The notes under the pieces: generated by a model
What the model saw: the letters and a program-made list of their open reading frames with translations, nothing else
What the model was told of the DNA's origin: nothing
Databases searched by the model: none
Part shown: positions 1 through 10,838 of the stretch, piece after piece
Numbering within the stretch: the stretch's first letter is position 1
Layout: the number at the start of each line of letters is the position of its first letter
Position numbers and translations under genes: made by a program
DNA from: Phaeovulum veldkampii DSM 11550
Lineage (GTDB): Bacteria > Pseudomonadota > Alphaproteobacteria > Rhodobacterales > Rhodobacteraceae
Length of the DNA stretch: 64,000 nucleotides
NCBI RefSeq assembly: GCF_003034995.1
Contig: NZ_PZKF01000007.1
Coordinates: forward strand, 1 to 64,000
Direction: 5' to 3'

Positions 1-1112
1 ATTTCTGCGGCGGTTTCGGTCATCTGTCCGACCTCGACCGGGGTCAGCACCGCCCGGTCGCCCCGCGCCACGAACACCGCCCAGCCCGCGCCCTGCCGGA
101 ATAGCGCAGCCAGCGGCGCCTGCACCACATCGCGGCCTTCCCACACGGTGATGCGGGCGAAAACCGCATAGCCCGTTCCCAGACCTTGCCGCGCCTCGGG
201 GGGGGTGTCGATGTCAAGGATCACGCGGACGCGCTGTTCCTCGATGCCGAGGGCCGATACCTCGGTAAAGGCCAGCGGTTCCACCTGCCGCACGCGGGCC
301 GCCAAGGGCACCGGGCCGCCCCAGCGCTCGACCGTGGCTGCCGCGCCGGGGCGGATGCGCAGCGCATCGGCCGAGGGCATGTCAACCTCGATCTCCAGCA
401 TTGCCAGATCGCCCAGCGTCAGCAGCCGGTCGCCCGGCTGCACCACCCGCGCGCTGAGGCTTTCGACCGACAGCACGACGCCGGTGACGGGCGCGCGCAG
501 TTCCACGCAACAGCCGGTGGATTGCGCGCCCGGCCCCGCAGGCCCCATCAGTTGCGCCTGCATCCGCGTCAGCGTGGCGCGCGCCAGATCAAGTTGCTGC
601 CGGGCGGCGGCCTGCGCGGCGGTGGCGCTGATCTCGGCCTGTGCCGAAGCCTCCAGAGCCTGCTGCGATACGGCCCCGCGCGCGGCCAGTTCGCGGTTGC
701 GCCGGGCCTCGTTGCGGGCATAGTCCAGATCGGTTCCGGCGCGGTCCAATTGCACCTCGGCCAGCCGCACCGCCGCCTCGGCTTCGGTCACGGCGGCCTC
801 GGCCTGACTGCGGGCGCGGGCGTCCAGAAAGGCGGGTTCCGCCGGTTCGATCAGGGCGACGATGCTGTCGCCGCCTGTCACCGCATCGCCCAGTTGCACC
901 GGCGACCGCGCCAGCATCCCGGCGATGGGCGCCGTCACCTCCCATGTTTCGGCCAGCCGCGTCTTGCCTTCGGCAGCCACCGTCACGGCCATCGAGCCGC
1001 GGGTGACGGGGGCCAGATCCACCGCCACCGGCTCGGGCCGAAAGGCCCAGACCGCTGCGGCCAGCGCCGCCGCGCCGATCGTTCCTGCCCAGATCCAGCC
1101 CCGTGCGGCCAT
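1..1112 (-). CDS. HlyD-family periplasmic adaptor of an ABC exporter (C-terminus off window)
   Basis: About 370 codons are visible; the reading frame is still open at the window edge, so the C-terminus is missing. The N-terminus has one membrane anchor at about residues 5-24. It is followed by a beta-barrel/lipoyl part, an alanine-, glutamate- and arginine-rich helical hairpin (about residues 90-170), and a second lipoyl half (LRAPVTGVVLSV). This is the usual layout of membrane-fusion proteins that link an inner-membrane ABC exporter to the periplasm. The ATG lies 3 bp after the permease stop, so adaptor, permease and ATPase form one operon. The substrate cannot be told from sequence. Confidence 0.85.
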   Translation of the reverse strand, partial: MAARGWIWAGTIGAAALAAAVWAFRPEPVAVDLAPVTRGSMAVTVAAEGKTRLAETWEVTAPIAGMLARSPVQLGDAVTGGDSIVALIEPAEPAFLDARARSQAEAAVTEAEAAVRLAEVQLDRAGTDLDYARNEARRNRELAARGAVSQQALEASAQAEISATAAQAAARQQLDLARATLTRMQAQLMGPAGPGAQSTGCCVELRAPVTGVVLSVESLSARVVQPGDRLLTLGDLAMLEIEVDMPSADALRIRPGAAATVERWGGPVPLAARVRQVEPLAFTEVSALGIEEQRVRVILDIDTPPEARQGLGTGYAVFARITVWEGRDVVQAPLAALFRQGAGWAVFVARGDRAVLTPVEVGQMTETAAE

Positions 1113-1115
1113 GGC

Positions 1116-3485
1116 CTATTCCCTCTGTTTCAGCGCGCCGACCAGATCGACCCGGTCCAGCCTGCGCCGCACCGCCACCCCTGCCGCCAGCGCCGTGCCC
1201 AGCACCATCAGGCTGGCAAAGCCATAGGTCTGGCGCGACACCACCAGCGGGATTGAGATCAGTTCGGTTGAAAACCCTGCCACCATCAGCGCGGCAAAGC
1301 CATAGCCCGCAGCCCATCCCAAGGGCAGCGCCAGCGCGGTCAGGGCCAGCGTTTCGCCCAGCAGCACCCAACCGACCTCGGCGCGGGTAAAGCCCAGAAC
1401 GCGCAAGGTGGCCAGTTCATGCGCGCGTTCGGCCAGCCGGATGCGGGCGGCGTTATAGACCACGCCCAGCGTGATCAGCATTCCCAACGCCGAATAGATC
1501 GCGGATGAGATCAGCAGGTTCTCGCGCAGCGTCTCGTCGAATTGCCGCCGCAGGTCCGACCAGAGCGTGAGGCCCGAGATGACGGGGCTGCGCTTGACCT
1601 CGGCATGAAGCGCAGGCAGGCGGGCGGGATCGACGCGCAGGTCGATCCGGTTCACGCGCGGGCTTTGGCGCAGCAGGGCGTGCAGGGTTTCGGCGTCGAT
1701 ATGGGCGCTTTGGCCAAGGCTTTGGCGGATCACGCCTGACAGCGGCAGATCCCACTCCTCATAGGGCGGGGTCAGCCGTTGCAACCGCAGCCTGTCGCCC
1801 GGCCGTGCGCCCAGTGCGGCGGCCAGCCCCCGCGGCAGCACCAGCCCGCGGGGCGGCAGCGCCACGGGGCGGCCCGCGCTGTCCAGCAGGTGTGCCATCA
1901 GGTCGCCCGGTTCATGCGCCTCAAGTGCGACAAAGCGGCTGCGGGGGCCGTGGCTCAGCCTGACCTGCAAGGCATAGCCACCTTCGGCGCGCAGCACGCC
2001 GGGCAGGTGCTGCGCGGCCTCCAGCGCGGGGGCGGCGCGGGTCTCGTCGGTCAGGGTCAGCGTCACCTCCTGGCGGTTGGCGGCGCCGAACACCTCGGCG
2101 GCGACGGCGCGCACCGCGTCATAGGTGGAAAAGGCCGCGATCAGCACCGCGACCGAGGCCGCGATCCCCGCCACCGTCACGGCCGCGCGGCCCGGAAAGC
2201 GGGTGATGCCGCGCCAGACCATCAGGGCCAACTGCCCCGCCCCCAGGGTGCGCGGCAGCCCGTCAAGCCGCCCCGCGCCATAGGCGGGCGGCAGGGGCGG
2301 TGCCATCGCCACTGCGGGCGGCAGGCTGGCCGAGGTGCGCACCGCCCGCCACGCGCCCGCCAGCGCGGTGGCCATGCCCAGAACGCCCGAGATCACGAAG
2401 GCGCCAGGGCCGGGGGCATAGATCAGCCAGGGAAAGCGGTAGAAATCGGCGTAAAGCGCGGTCATCGCCTGCCCCAGCCAGGCCCCCGCGGCCCAGCCGA
2501 TCACCACCCCCACCGCCCCGATCAGGGCCGCCAGCCGCAGATAGTGCCCGGCCACCTCGGCGGTGGAATAGCCCACGGCCTTCAGCAGCCCGATCTGGCG
2601 CCGCTCGGTCGCCACCAGACGCCCGATCACCATGTTCACCAGAAAGGCCGAAACGATCAGGAACACCGGCGGCAGGATGCGCCCCATCGCCTGCAACTGA
2701 TCCAGCTCGCCTTGCAGGAACTGGTCCGACCCCTGCCTGTCGCGGCCATAGGCGCCGGTGCCGCCATAGGGCGCCAGCACCCCGTCAAGCGCCGCGATCA
2801 CCGCATCCTCGCGCGCCCCGCGCGACAGCCGCAGTGACACTTCGTTGAAGGCGCCCTTTCGGCCAGCGGCGGCCTCTGCCGCCTCGGCGCCCATCCAGAT
2901 CAGGCCATAGCGGCGATCATCGGGCATCAGGCTGCCGGGGCCGATGGTATAGATGAACTCGGGCGAAAGCACATGCCCCACCACCTGCAACTCGCGCCGC
3001 GCGCCGTTCAGCAGCGCCACGAACCGCGTGCCGGGCAGCAGCCCGTGGACCAGCGCGAAGGGTTCCGAAAGAGCCACCTCGTCAGGTCGGGCCGGGTCGG
3101 GCAGGCGGCCTGCGCGCAGGATCGGCACGTTCAGCCGTGGCGGCCCTGCCAAGGGCAGCGAGATCACGCGCGCCACCGCGGGTTCGACCATGCCCTCCAG
3201 GTCCAGCAGCAGGTGAAAGCCCACCCTCCCCTCGGCCACGGCCACGCCGGGGATTGCGGCGATTTCGGCCAGCAGGGCCTGCGGCGCGCGCGTGGCGGTG
3301 GCAAAAACATCGGCAAAGCGGTTGCGGTCGTAATAGGCGGCGCGGGTCTCCGACAGCGCGCGTTCGGTGCTGTGGGCCAGCACCAGCACCATGCCGCCGC
3401 AGGCCAGCACCAGCGCGATCGCCAGCGCCTGCGCCCAGATCGCGCGCAGATCGCGGATCACCTTGCGATTGAGCGCGCTCACCAC
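1116..3485 (-). CDS. FtsX-family ABC transporter permease
   Basis: A 789-residue inner-membrane protein with an N-terminal membrane anchor (residues about 15-35) and a large periplasmic region. It then carries two FtsX-type three-helix membrane blocks, one around residues 270-400 and one at the C-terminus. This doubled layout is typical of LolE/MacB-related permeases that act on lipids, lipoproteins or peptides held in the membrane or periplasm. The start is one of two adjacent GTG codons (3485 or 3482) overlapping the end of the ATPase gene, so translation is probably coupled. It lies between the ATPase and the HlyD adaptor, suggesting a tripartite exporter. The substrate is unknown. Confidence 0.85.
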   Translation of the reverse strand: MVSALNRKVIRDLRAIWAQALAIALVLACGGMVLVLAHSTERALSETRAAYYDRNRFADVFATATRAPQALLAEIAAIPGVAVAEGRVGFHLLLDLEGMVEPAVARVISLPLAGPPRLNVPILRAGRLPDPARPDEVALSEPFALVHGLLPGTRFVALLNGARRELQVVGHVLSPEFIYTIGPGSLMPDDRRYGLIWMGAEAAEAAAGRKGAFNEVSLRLSRGAREDAVIAALDGVLAPYGGTGAYGRDRQGSDQFLQGELDQLQAMGRILPPVFLIVSAFLVNMVIGRLVATERRQIGLLKAVGYSTAEVAGHYLRLAALIGAVGVVIGWAAGAWLGQAMTALYADFYRFPWLIYAPGPGAFVISGVLGMATALAGAWRAVRTSASLPPAVAMAPPLPPAYGAGRLDGLPRTLGAGQLALMVWRGITRFPGRAAVTVAGIAASVAVLIAAFSTYDAVRAVAAEVFGAANRQEVTLTLTDETRAAPALEAAQHLPGVLRAEGGYALQVRLSHGPRSRFVALEAHEPGDLMAHLLDSAGRPVALPPRGLVLPRGLAAALGARPGDRLRLQRLTPPYEEWDLPLSGVIRQSLGQSAHIDAETLHALLRQSPRVNRIDLRVDPARLPALHAEVKRSPVISGLTLWSDLRRQFDETLRENLLISSAIYSALGMLITLGVVYNAARIRLAERAHELATLRVLGFTRAEVGWVLLGETLALTALALPLGWAAGYGFAALMVAGFSTELISIPLVVSRQTYGFASLMVLGTALAAGVAVRRRLDRVDLVGALKQRE

Positions 3486-4204
3486 GTCACCTGGGCGGGG
3501 GCAATGCGGGTGGCGTTGCGCCGGTCTTCGACGATGCGTCCGTCGGCCAGCACGATCACCCGATGCGCGATGGCCTGAATCCCGACGTTATGAGTGATCA
3601 GCGCGGTGGCGGTGCCCAGATCGCGGTTCACGGCCACCAGCGCCTCAAGCACCTTCACGCCGGTCTGACTATCCAGGGCGCCGGTGGGCTCGTCGCACAA
3701 CAAAACGTCGGGCCGCTTGGCAATCGCCCGCGCAATCGCCACGCGCTGCTGTTCGCCACCCGAAAGCTGGGCGGGGAAATGGTCCATCCGGTGCGCCAGC
3801 CCCACACGGTCCAGCGCCTCTTCGGGGGGCATCGGGCGGTGGGCGATTTCGGTCACCAGCGCCACGTTTTCACGCGCGGTCAGCGCCGGGATCAGGTTGT
3901 AGAACTGAAAGACGAATCCCACATGATCGCGGCGAAAGGCTGTCAGCGCGCGTTCCGATGCGCCGCTCAGTTCCCGGTCACGGAAGAAGACGCGCCCCGA
4001 TGTCGGCCGGTCAAGCGCACCCAGAATGTTCAGCAGGGTTGATTTGCCCGACCCCGAGGCGCCCAGCAGCACGACCATTTCGGCCTCGGCCAACGTCAGG
4101 TCGATACCCCGCAGCGCCTGCACGGCGCCGTCGCCTTGGCCATAAATCCGGGTCAGCCCCTGTGTGCGGTAAACCGGTGGGGCAGCTGTGCCTGTCGCCT
4201 GCAT
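3479..4204 (-). CDS. ABC transporter ATP-binding protein, LolD/MacB type
   Basis: 241 residues. Walker A is GASGSGKST at residues 48-56, the ABC signature LSGGEQQ at 147-153 and Walker B VLLCDEP at 167-173, followed by the D-loop (GALD) and the switch histidine (LITHN). The FQFYNLIP Q-loop text is typical of the LolD/MacB/FtsE branch, which drives FtsX-like permeases. It is the first gene of a three-gene minus-strand operon and overlaps the permease start by a few bases. Family is clear; the exported compound is not. Confidence 0.9.
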   Translation of the reverse strand: MQATGTAAPPVYRTQGLTRIYGQGDGAVQALRGIDLTLAEAEMVVLLGASGSGKSTLLNILGALDRPTSGRVFFRDRELSGASERALTAFRRDHVGFVFQFYNLIPALTARENVALVTEIAHRPMPPEEALDRVGLAHRMDHFPAQLSGGEQQRVAIARAIAKRPDVLLCDEPTGALDSQTGVKVLEALVAVNRDLGTATALITHNVGIQAIAHRVIVLADGRIVEDRRNATRIAPAQVTW

Positions 4205-4252
4205 GAGGCCAGTATGCGGTCAACCGCGGTGCCGCGCACTGATTCGGGCAGC

Positions 4253-6679
4253 CTAGCCCGCGCGGCGCAGGCGCAGCGCGTTGGTCACCACGAAGACCGA
4301 GGAAAACGCCATCGCCCCTGCCGCCAGCATCGGCGACAGGCCGGGGCCCCCGAAGGGCACCAGCCCCCCCATCGCCACAGGGATCAGCGCGGTGTTGTAG
4401 GCAAAGGCCCAGAACAGGTTCTGGCGGATGTTGCGCATCGTCGCGCGCGACAGTCGCAGCGCGCGCGCCACCCCCGCCGGGTCACCCTGCATCAGCACGA
4501 CATCGGCCGCCTCGATCGCCACATCGGTGCTGGTGCCGATGGCAAGCCCCACATCGGCCGCGGCCAGTGCCGGGGCATCATTGATGCCGTCGCCCACAAA
4601 GGCCAGCGGCCGGGGCAGGGCGGCCAACGCCGCCACCTTGCCTTCGGGGCGCACACCCGCGACCACGCGGGCAATGCCCAACTGTCGCGCCACGGCCTTG
4701 GCGGTGGCGGGCGTGTCGCCGGAAATCAGCGCCACATCGACGCCCGCGGCGCGCAGATCGGTCACCGCCTGCGCCGCGGTGGGCCTGACCGGATCGGCCA
4801 GCGCCATCAGCGCGGCCAACTGCCCGTCAAGCGCCAGCCAGACCGGGGTTTTCGCCTCGGCTGCCAGCCGTGCAGCCTGCGCGGCAAGGGGGGCGGTGTC
4901 CACCCCGGCCTCGGCCAGGGCGTCGGCATTGCCGATCAGCACCGCGCGGCCCTCGACCGTGGCCACAAGCCCAAGGCCCGGCAGCGCGCGCGCGCCGCGC
5001 GCTGGCGGCAGGGTCAGCCCGCGCGCGGCGGCCTTGGCCAGAATGGCGGCGGCCAGGGGGTGTTCCGACCGGGCCTCGGCTGCGGCGGCAAGGCGTAGCG
5101 CCTCGGCCTCGGTCACGCCCTCGGCGCAGATCAGGTCGGTCAGGTGCGGTCGGCCCAGGGTCAGGGTGCCGGTCTTGTCGAAGGCCACCACGCGCGCCTC
5201 GGCCAGACGTTGCAGCGCGTCGCCGCGGCGGAACAGCAGTCCCAGTTCCGCGCCCCGCCCGGTGCCGACAAGGATGGAAACCGGCGTGGCCAGCCCCATT
5301 GCGCAGGGGCAGGCGATGATCATCACCGAAATCGCCGCGACCAGTGCCGGGGTGAAGCCCGCGCCAAAGCCCAGCCACAGCGCAAAGGTCGCGGCCGACA
5401 GCGCCATTACCACCGGCACAAAGACCCGCGTCACCCGGTCCACCAGCGCCTGCACCGGCAGTTTCGCCCCCTGCGCCGCCTCGACCAGCGCGATGATGCG
5501 GGCCAGCACCGTATCGGCGCCGGTTGCGGTAACTCGCATGGTCAGCGCGGCGGGGCCGTTCAGCGTGCCCCCGGTGACCGTTGCGCCGGGGGTTTTTTCC
5601 ACCGGCACCGGCTCACCCGTCAGCATGGATTCGTCAATCCAGCCGCTGCCTTCGGTCACGACGCCATCGACCGCGACCCGTTCGCCCGGCGCCAGTGCCA
5701 CCAGATCGCCCGGCGCGAGTTCGGCCACCGGCAGATCGACCGTGCCGCCCGGTCGGATCACCCGGGCGGTGGCAGGCCGCAGCCCCACCAGCCGTGAGAT
5801 AGCCGCGCCCGCATGGCCCCTTGCGCGGGATTCAAGCCAGCGGCCCAGCAGGATCAGCGTCACGATCACCGCCGCCGCCTCGAAATAGACCACGCGCGAT
5901 GCCTCGGGCAACAGGCCGGGCATCAGCGTTACCACCGCTGAATACACGAACGCGGCCAGCGCCCCCATCGCCACCAGCGCGTTCATTTCGGGCGCGCCGC
6001 GCAACAGCGCGGGAATGCCCAGCCGCAAAAACACCCGGCCGGGGCCGAACAGAACCGCGGCGGTCAGGGCAAACTGGATCGCATGGTCGGTGCGCTGGCC
6101 CAGCGTGCCGATGATCCAGTGGTGCAGCGCGGGGATCAGATGCGCCCCCATCGCCATCGCGAAGACCGGCGCGGTCAGCGCGGCAGCGGTCAGGAAGGCG
6201 CGCCGCAGCCTTGCGGTTTCGGCGCCCTGCCGGTCGGCGCGCGGGGTGGCCTCGGCCTCGGCCCGCGCCGCGCTGGCGGGGTAGCCCGTGGCGGTGACGG
6301 CGGCAGCCAGTTCCGTGGGCGCGATGACGCCTTGGGCATAGTCCACCTCGGCCGCGCCGGTCATCAGGTTAACCCGCGCCGCGATCACGCCGGGCAAGGC
6401 GGCCAGCACCCGTTCCACCCGGCCCGAACAGGCGGCGCAGCTCATGCCCTCAACCGTCAGTCGCGCGGTCGCCTCGGCCACCGGATAGCCCGCGGCCTTC
6501 AGTGCCTCGGCCAGTGCGGCGGGGGTGGCGGGGGCGCCAAATTCGACCTCGACACAGCGGGTCATCAGATTGGTGCGGGCGCTGACAACGCCGGGCAGTG
6601 CCACAAGTGCCCGTTCCACCCGCCCCGTGCAGGCGCCGCAGTGCATGGCTTCGACGACAAAGCTGGCGGTTGCGGTCAT
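4253..6679 (-). CDS. copA: Copper-translocating P1B-type ATPase
   Basis: 808 residues. Two N-terminal heavy-metal-associated domains carry MxCxxC-type sites (C14/C17 and C81/C84). Eight membrane helices are expected; the metal-transport motif CPC is in IACPCAMGLATP. The phosphorylation site DKTGTLT and the hinge GDGINDAP are present. Together these mark a Cu(I) exporter moving copper from cytosol to periplasm. No MerR-type regulator gene (cueR/hmrR) lies beside it in this window, and no obvious CueR palindrome was seen upstream. It is separated by 48 bp from the ABC exporter operon on the same strand and is transcribed away from the small membrane protein gene upstream. Confidence 0.95.
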   Translation of the reverse strand: MTATASFVVEAMHCGACTGRVERALVALPGVVSARTNLMTRCVEVEFGAPATPAALAEALKAAGYPVAEATARLTVEGMSCAACSGRVERVLAALPGVIAARVNLMTGAAEVDYAQGVIAPTELAAAVTATGYPASAARAEAEATPRADRQGAETARLRRAFLTAAALTAPVFAMAMGAHLIPALHHWIIGTLGQRTDHAIQFALTAAVLFGPGRVFLRLGIPALLRGAPEMNALVAMGALAAFVYSAVVTLMPGLLPEASRVVYFEAAAVIVTLILLGRWLESRARGHAGAAISRLVGLRPATARVIRPGGTVDLPVAELAPGDLVALAPGERVAVDGVVTEGSGWIDESMLTGEPVPVEKTPGATVTGGTLNGPAALTMRVTATGADTVLARIIALVEAAQGAKLPVQALVDRVTRVFVPVVMALSAATFALWLGFGAGFTPALVAAISVMIIACPCAMGLATPVSILVGTGRGAELGLLFRRGDALQRLAEARVVAFDKTGTLTLGRPHLTDLICAEGVTEAEALRLAAAAEARSEHPLAAAILAKAAARGLTLPPARGARALPGLGLVATVEGRAVLIGNADALAEAGVDTAPLAAQAARLAAEAKTPVWLALDGQLAALMALADPVRPTAAQAVTDLRAAGVDVALISGDTPATAKAVARQLGIARVVAGVRPEGKVAALAALPRPLAFVGDGINDAPALAAADVGLAIGTSTDVAIEAADVVLMQGDPAGVARALRLSRATMRNIRQNLFWAFAYNTALIPVAMGGLVPFGGPGLSPMLAAGAMAFSSVFVVTNALRLRRAG

Positions 6680-6818
6680 CGCTGTCTCCCGTTGTCTCAG
6701 GGGTCAGATGATCTTCGCCGGGGGGCGGGTCAACTGCGGCGCAAAACATTCAGCAACTTGAATTTGATGCGGGCGCGTGTTATCTGCCATCGGATCCCCC
6801 CTCAACCGGAGCAGACCA

Positions 6819-7022
6819 ATGACCCTTGACCGCGCCGTGATGGCCTTTGCCGGAGCGATGATCCTTCTCAGCCTGCTGCTGACGGCCTTTGTTTCGCCGC
6901 TGTTCGTGTGGTTCACCGCCTTCATCGGTGTGAACCTGATCCAGTCGTCGTTCACCGGGTTCTGCCCTGCGGCCATCGTGTTCCGTAAACTGGGTCTGAA
7001 AGCGGGCTGCGCCTTCGAATAA
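6819..7022 (+). CDS. DUF2892 (YgaP-like membrane domain) small protein
   Basis: 67 residues: MTLDRAVMAFAGAM followed by two closely spaced hydrophobic helices and the family ending around GFCPAAIVFRKLG. DUF2892 proteins are small inner-membrane proteins of unknown function, sometimes fused to rhodanese domains. The start at 6819 is chosen over an in-frame upstream start because a GGAG sits about 8 bases before it. It is divergent from copA, so the 139-bp gap probably carries promoters for both. A link with metal or sulfur handling is only suggested by position. Confidence 0.75.
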   Translation: MTLDRAVMAFAGAMILLSLLLTAFVSPLFVWFTAFIGVNLIQSSFTGFCPAAIVFRKLGLKAGCAFE

Positions 7023-7100
7023 GTCCTTAAAGTGGCGGCGGTGCCTTGCAGGGGGCGGGGCGGAGTTGTTAGCCTGTCACAACCCGAGCCGGAGCCTCGC

Positions 7101-7697
7101 ATGAACCGCCGTCACCTTCTGACCACGCTTGCCGCCCTGCCAATGCTGTCGGCGCCCGCCTTGTTGCGCGCCCAGCCTGCCACCATGGCTGCGCCCGCGT
7201 CGGCAACCGCGGCGCCTCTGCCGCCGATTGCGCCGCAATTCTTCCCGACCGAGGTTTCGGTGCGCAGCGAATTTGCGCCGGGCAGCATCATCGTGGTGTC
7301 GCAGCAGTTCTTTCTGTATCACATCATCGCGCCGCGAAAGGCTGTCCGCTATGGCGTGGCTGTGGGCCGGGCGGAACTGGTGTTCCGTGGTCAGGCCGAG
7401 GTGGGCCGCAAGGTCGAATGGCCCAGTTGGAAACCCACGCCCGAGATGATCGCGCGCAGCCCCGCGCGCTACGCCCGCTATGCCGACGGGATGCCGGGCG
7501 GCCCGAAAAACCCGTTGGGCGCGCGGGCGCTGTATCTGTATCAGAACGGCCGCGATACCGCGATCCGCATTCATGGCACGACCGAGCCGGAATCGATCGG
7601 GCACGCGGTGTCGAACGGCTGTATCCGCATGGTCAACGAACATGTGATGGCGCTGTATGACGCGGTGCCGCTGGGCACGCCGGTCATGGTGTATTGA
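7101..7697 (+). CDS. L,D-transpeptidase (YkuD domain), exported
   Basis: 198 residues. The N-terminus reads MNRRHLLTTLAALPML, a signal peptide with two arginines, ending near ALLRAQ. The YkuD catalytic signature is complete, with H158 (RIHGT) and the nucleophile C174 in SNGCIRM. Such enzymes make 3-3 cross-links in peptidoglycan or attach proteins to it, in the periplasm. The start has a GGAG 7 bases upstream. The stop overlaps a possible TTG start of the next gene. Several paralogues are usual in Rhodobacterales, so the exact role is open. Confidence 0.9.
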   Translation: MNRRHLLTTLAALPMLSAPALLRAQPATMAAPASATAAPLPPIAPQFFPTEVSVRSEFAPGSIIVVSQQFFLYHIIAPRKAVRYGVAVGRAELVFRGQAEVGRKVEWPSWKPTPEMIARSPARYARYADGMPGGPKNPLGARALYLYQNGRDTAIRIHGTTEPESIGHAVSNGCIRMVNEHVMALYDAVPLGTPVMVY

Positions 7698-7702
7698 CCC
7701 GG

Positions 7703-8809
7703 ATGCCCCTGACCCTGACCTCTGTCGCCCAGATCGCCGATCTGGCTGTCGATTGCCTGATCGACGTGCGCAGCCCGGCTGAATATGCCGAGGATCATCT
7801 GCCCGGCGCGATCAACCTTCCGGTGATGTCGAACGAGGAACGCGCCCGTGTCGGCACCATCTACAAGCAGGTGTCACCCTTTGATGCCCGCAAGATCGGC
7901 GCAGCGATCGTGGCGCGCAATGCCGCTGCCCATCTTGACGGCCCGCTGGCGGACAAGCCGGGGGGGTGGCGACCGCTACTGTATTGCTGGCGGGGCGGGC
8001 AAAGGTCGGGGTCGTTCACCTCGATCTTGCAACAGATCGGCTGGCGCGCCGATCTGATCGCGGGGGGCTACAAAAGCTGGCGCAGGCTGGTGGTGGATCA
8101 ACTGGCCGCCCCGGTTCGGGTGCCGGTGGTGGTGCTGGATGGCAATACCGGCACCGCCAAGACCGAGCTGCTGGCCGCGCTGGCCGGGCTGGGACATCAG
8201 GTGATCGACCTGGAGGGGCTGGCCAATCATCGCGGTTCGCTGTTCGGGGCGATGCCGGGCGGCCAGCCCAGCCAGAAGGCGTTCGAGGGGCGGCTTGCGG
8301 TTGCGCTGGCAGGGCTGGACCCGGCACGCGCGGTGCTGATCGAGGCCGAAAGCTCGCGCATAGGCGATCTGGCGGTGCCTGCGCGGTTGTGGGCGGCAAT
8401 CTGCGCCGCGCCGCGGCTGCGGATCGAGGCGCCCTTGCCCGAACGCGCGGCCTATCTGGCGCGCGCCTATGCCGATCTGTCGGCCGATGCCGACCGGCTG
8501 GCCGGGGTGATCGGGCGGCTGCGCCCGCTGCATCCGGCCGAGGTGATCGAGGGCTGGCTGGCGCAGGCAGAGGCGGGGCAGATGGCAGAGCTGGCGGGCG
8601 GGCTGATGGCGTGCCATTATGACCCGCGCTATGCCAAGCACCGGGCCCGCCAGACGCCGGGACAAGAGGCGGTGATCGCCGCACCCAGCCTTGCGCCCGA
8701 CGCGCTGCCGGGGCTGGCCGCGCGGATTTCGGCGGCTGTGGCGGGGCTTGTCGCCGCAGCGGCAACCCAGGAACCTGCCCCCAAGACAGTTGCCGGGACT
8801 GCGGCCTAG
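7703..8809 (+). CDS. mnmH: tRNA 2-selenouridine synthase
   Basis: 368 residues. It has an N-terminal rhodanese domain with the reactive cysteine C95 in [13 protein letters not shown], then a P-loop domain with the Walker A form GNTGTAKT (147-154). MnmH (SelU/YbbB) replaces sulfur by selenium at the wobble 2-thiouridine of tRNA-Lys, -Glu and -Gln through a geranylated intermediate, using selenophosphate. An in-frame TTG at 7694 overlaps the previous stop; the ATG at 7703 is preferred. It ends tail-to-tail with metG, sharing the tetranucleotide CTAG as stop on both strands. The selenophosphate synthase gene (selD) is not in this window. Confidence 0.95.
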   Translation: MPLTLTSVAQIADLAVDCLIDVRSPAEYAEDHLPGAINLPVMSNEERARVGTIYKQVSPFDARKIGAAIVARNAAAHLDGPLADKPGGWRPLLYCWRGGQRSGSFTSILQQIGWRADLIAGGYKSWRRLVVDQLAAPVRVPVVVLDGNTGTAKTELLAALAGLGHQVIDLEGLANHRGSLFGAMPGGQPSQKAFEGRLAVALAGLDPARAVLIEAESSRIGDLAVPARLWAAICAAPRLRIEAPLPERAAYLARAYADLSADADRLAGVIGRLRPLHPAEVIEGWLAQAEAGQMAELAGGLMACHYDPRYAKHRARQTPGQEAVIAAPSLAPDALPGLAARISAAVAGLVAAAATQEPAPKTVAGTAA

Positions 8810-10536
8810 CTGCGGACGCCTGCGAAGCGCGCTTGCCAGTCTTCGCGTTCCTCATCCGCGATCTTGCGGAACAGAACCTCGGGCGTGGTGAAGGCGTGGC
8901 CCACCGGCAGCGCGGTCAGCGCTGCGCCCACATCCGTGGGCCAACGGCGGTCTGAGGTGTTCATCCCGGCCAGCATCGCCGCTGCGGCATCGGGGATGAA
9001 GGGTTCGGACAGAACCGCATAGACCCGGATCATGTTCAGGGCCAGCCGGGTCTGCACCGCGGCCTGCGCCGGGTCGGTCTTGAAGGTGGACCATGGCGCC
9101 GCGGCCTGAAGGTATTCGTTGCCCGACACCCAGATCGCGCGCAATTCGGCGGCGGCCTTGCGAATTTCCATCGCCTGCATGTGGTCTTCATAGGCGCGGA
9201 TGCGGGTGCTCAGCTCCGCGATCAGTGCGGCCTCTTGCGGGCCGGTTTCGCCGCCCTCGGGCAGCGCCTCGCCAAATTTCGAGCGGCAGAATTTAGTGAT
9301 GCGCGACACGAAATTGCCCAGCACATCGGCCAGATCCTTGTTCACCGCGGTCTGGAAATTTTCCCAGGTAAATTCGCTGTCGCTGTTTTCCGGGGCATGG
9401 CTGAGCAGCCACCAGCGCCAGTAATCGGCGGGCAGGATCGACAGCGCCTGATCCATGAACACACCACGGCCCAGAGAGGTGGAGAATTGGCCGCCATCAT
9501 AGTTCAGATAGTTGAACGATTTGATGTAATCGACCAGCTTCCACTGCGCCCCGCCCGCGCGGTTGGCCCCGATGATCGTGGCGGGGAACGACAGCGTGTG
9601 GAACGGCACGTTATCCTTGCCCATGAATTCGGTATAGGTCACGTCGTCGGCGCCCTTGTCGGTGCGCCACCAGCGGTGCCATGCGGCATCGTCAAGCCCG
9701 TTGGCATCGGCCCATTCGGCGGTGGCGGCGATGTATTCGATCGGGGCATCGAACCAGACGTAGAACACCTTGCCCTCCATCCCCGACCATGGCGCGCCCT
9801 CGAACTGCGCGGGCACGCCCCAGGCCAGATCGCGGGTGATGCCGCGGTCTTGCAGGCCCTCGCCGTCGTTGAGCCATTTCTTTGCAATCGAGGTGGTCAG
9901 TACTGGCCAGTCGGTTTTCGAATCGATCCAGGCCTCCAGATCGGCCTTCAGGCTGCGCTGACGCAGATACAGGTGTTTCGTCTCGCGCACCTCAAGCCGG
10001 GTAGATCCGGAAATGGCGCTGCGCGGGTTGATCAGGTCAGTCGGGTCAAGCTGCTTGGTGCATTCCTCGCACTGATCGCCGCGGGCGCGGGTATAGCCGC
10101 AGTTCGGGCAGGTGCCCTCGATGTAGCGGTCGGGCAGAAACCGGTTGTCGTCGATCGAGAACACCTGCTGTTCGGTGACCTCGGCAATCAGCCCCTGCTC
10201 GCCCAGGGTCTGCGCGAAATATTGCGTCAGCATCCGGTTGCGCGGGCTGGACGAGCGGCCGAAATGATCAAACGACAGGCGGAACCCGCGGGCGATGTCG
10301 GCCTGCACCTTGTGCATTTCGGCGCAGTAGTCGGCCACAGGCTTGCCAGCCTTGGCGGCGGCCAGTTCGGCGGGCGTGCCGTGTTCGTCGGTGGCGCAGA
10401 TGAACATCACCTCATTGCCCCGCGCGCGCAGGTAGCGGGCGTAAAGATCGGCGGGCAACTGGCTGCCCACAAGGTTGCCCAGATGCTTGATGCCGTTGAT
10501 ATAGGGAATGGCAGAGGTGATCAGATGCCGGGCCAT
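8806..10536 (-). CDS. metG: Methionyl-tRNA synthetase
   Basis: 576 residues from [12 protein letters not shown]; an in-frame upstream start at 10725 would overlap the tRNA-Leu gene and was rejected. The class I HIGH-like site is HLGN (18-21). A zinc knuckle uses C143/C146/C156/C159. The second signature, normally KMSKS, reads QFSTS (350-354), followed by LGRG. The anticodon-binding helical domain follows. The protein lacks the C-terminal tRNA-binding extension of the E. coli enzyme. It charges tRNA-Met and tRNA-fMet in the cytosol. Confidence 0.95.
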   Translation of the reverse strand: MARHLITSAIPYINGIKHLGNLVGSQLPADLYARYLRARGNEVMFICATDEHGTPAELAAAKAGKPVADYCAEMHKVQADIARGFRLSFDHFGRSSSPRNRMLTQYFAQTLGEQGLIAEVTEQQVFSIDDNRFLPDRYIEGTCPNCGYTRARGDQCEECTKQLDPTDLINPRSAISGSTRLEVRETKHLYLRQRSLKADLEAWIDSKTDWPVLTTSIAKKWLNDGEGLQDRGITRDLAWGVPAQFEGAPWSGMEGKVFYVWFDAPIEYIAATAEWADANGLDDAAWHRWWRTDKGADDVTYTEFMGKDNVPFHTLSFPATIIGANRAGGAQWKLVDYIKSFNYLNYDGGQFSTSLGRGVFMDQALSILPADYWRWWLLSHAPENSDSEFTWENFQTAVNKDLADVLGNFVSRITKFCRSKFGEALPEGGETGPQEAALIAELSTRIRAYEDHMQAMEIRKAAAELRAIWVSGNEYLQAAAPWSTFKTDPAQAAVQTRLALNMIRVYAVLSEPFIPDAAAAMLAGMNTSDRRWPTDVGAALTALPVGHAFTTPEVLFRKIADEEREDWQARFAGVRS

Positions 10537-10667
10537 GTGCGCGCCTTGTCGATACGGGGGGATTGGCGGCGGTTTACAGCCCTTTACCGCGCAGGGCCAG
10601 AGGGGTTTGCGTCCGCGTGTGCCCGGCCTCTTGCCCCGGCGCGCGGGGCATGGCATCCGAAGGGCGC

Positions 10668-10753
10668 GCGGGCGTGGCGGAATGGTAGACGCATGGGACT
10701 TAAAATCCCTCGGGCTTCGGCCCATGCCGGTTCGAGTCCGGCCGCCCGTACCA
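10668..10753 (+). tRNA. tRNA-Leu (anticodon TAA)
   Basis: 86 nt including encoded CCA. The acceptor pairs GCGGGCG with CGCCCGT (a G1-U72 wobble, also usual in bacterial tRNA-Leu). The anticodon loop is CTTAAAA (anticodon TAA) on a GGGA/TCCC stem. A long class II variable arm follows, and the T-loop is TTCGAGT. It lies in the gap between divergent metG and the ABC transporter gene. Confidence 0.95.
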
Positions 10754-10838
10754 GCCCCGAGGTGCCCCTGCGGCGATCTGCCCTTGCCCAGACAGGCGCC
10801 TGCGCCTAAACCCTGTGCTGACGGGAAAGGGAGGCTTC

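Noticed and set aside
186-1256. Long plus-strand open frame opposite the HlyD and permease genes
   Set aside because: High-GC shadow frame; the translation has runs of His, Arg, Gly and Gln with no domain, while the minus strand encodes clear proteins.
6680-6818. CueR/HmrR operator upstream of copA
   Set aside because: No clear palindrome of the ACCTTCCAG type was found and no regulator gene is adjacent.
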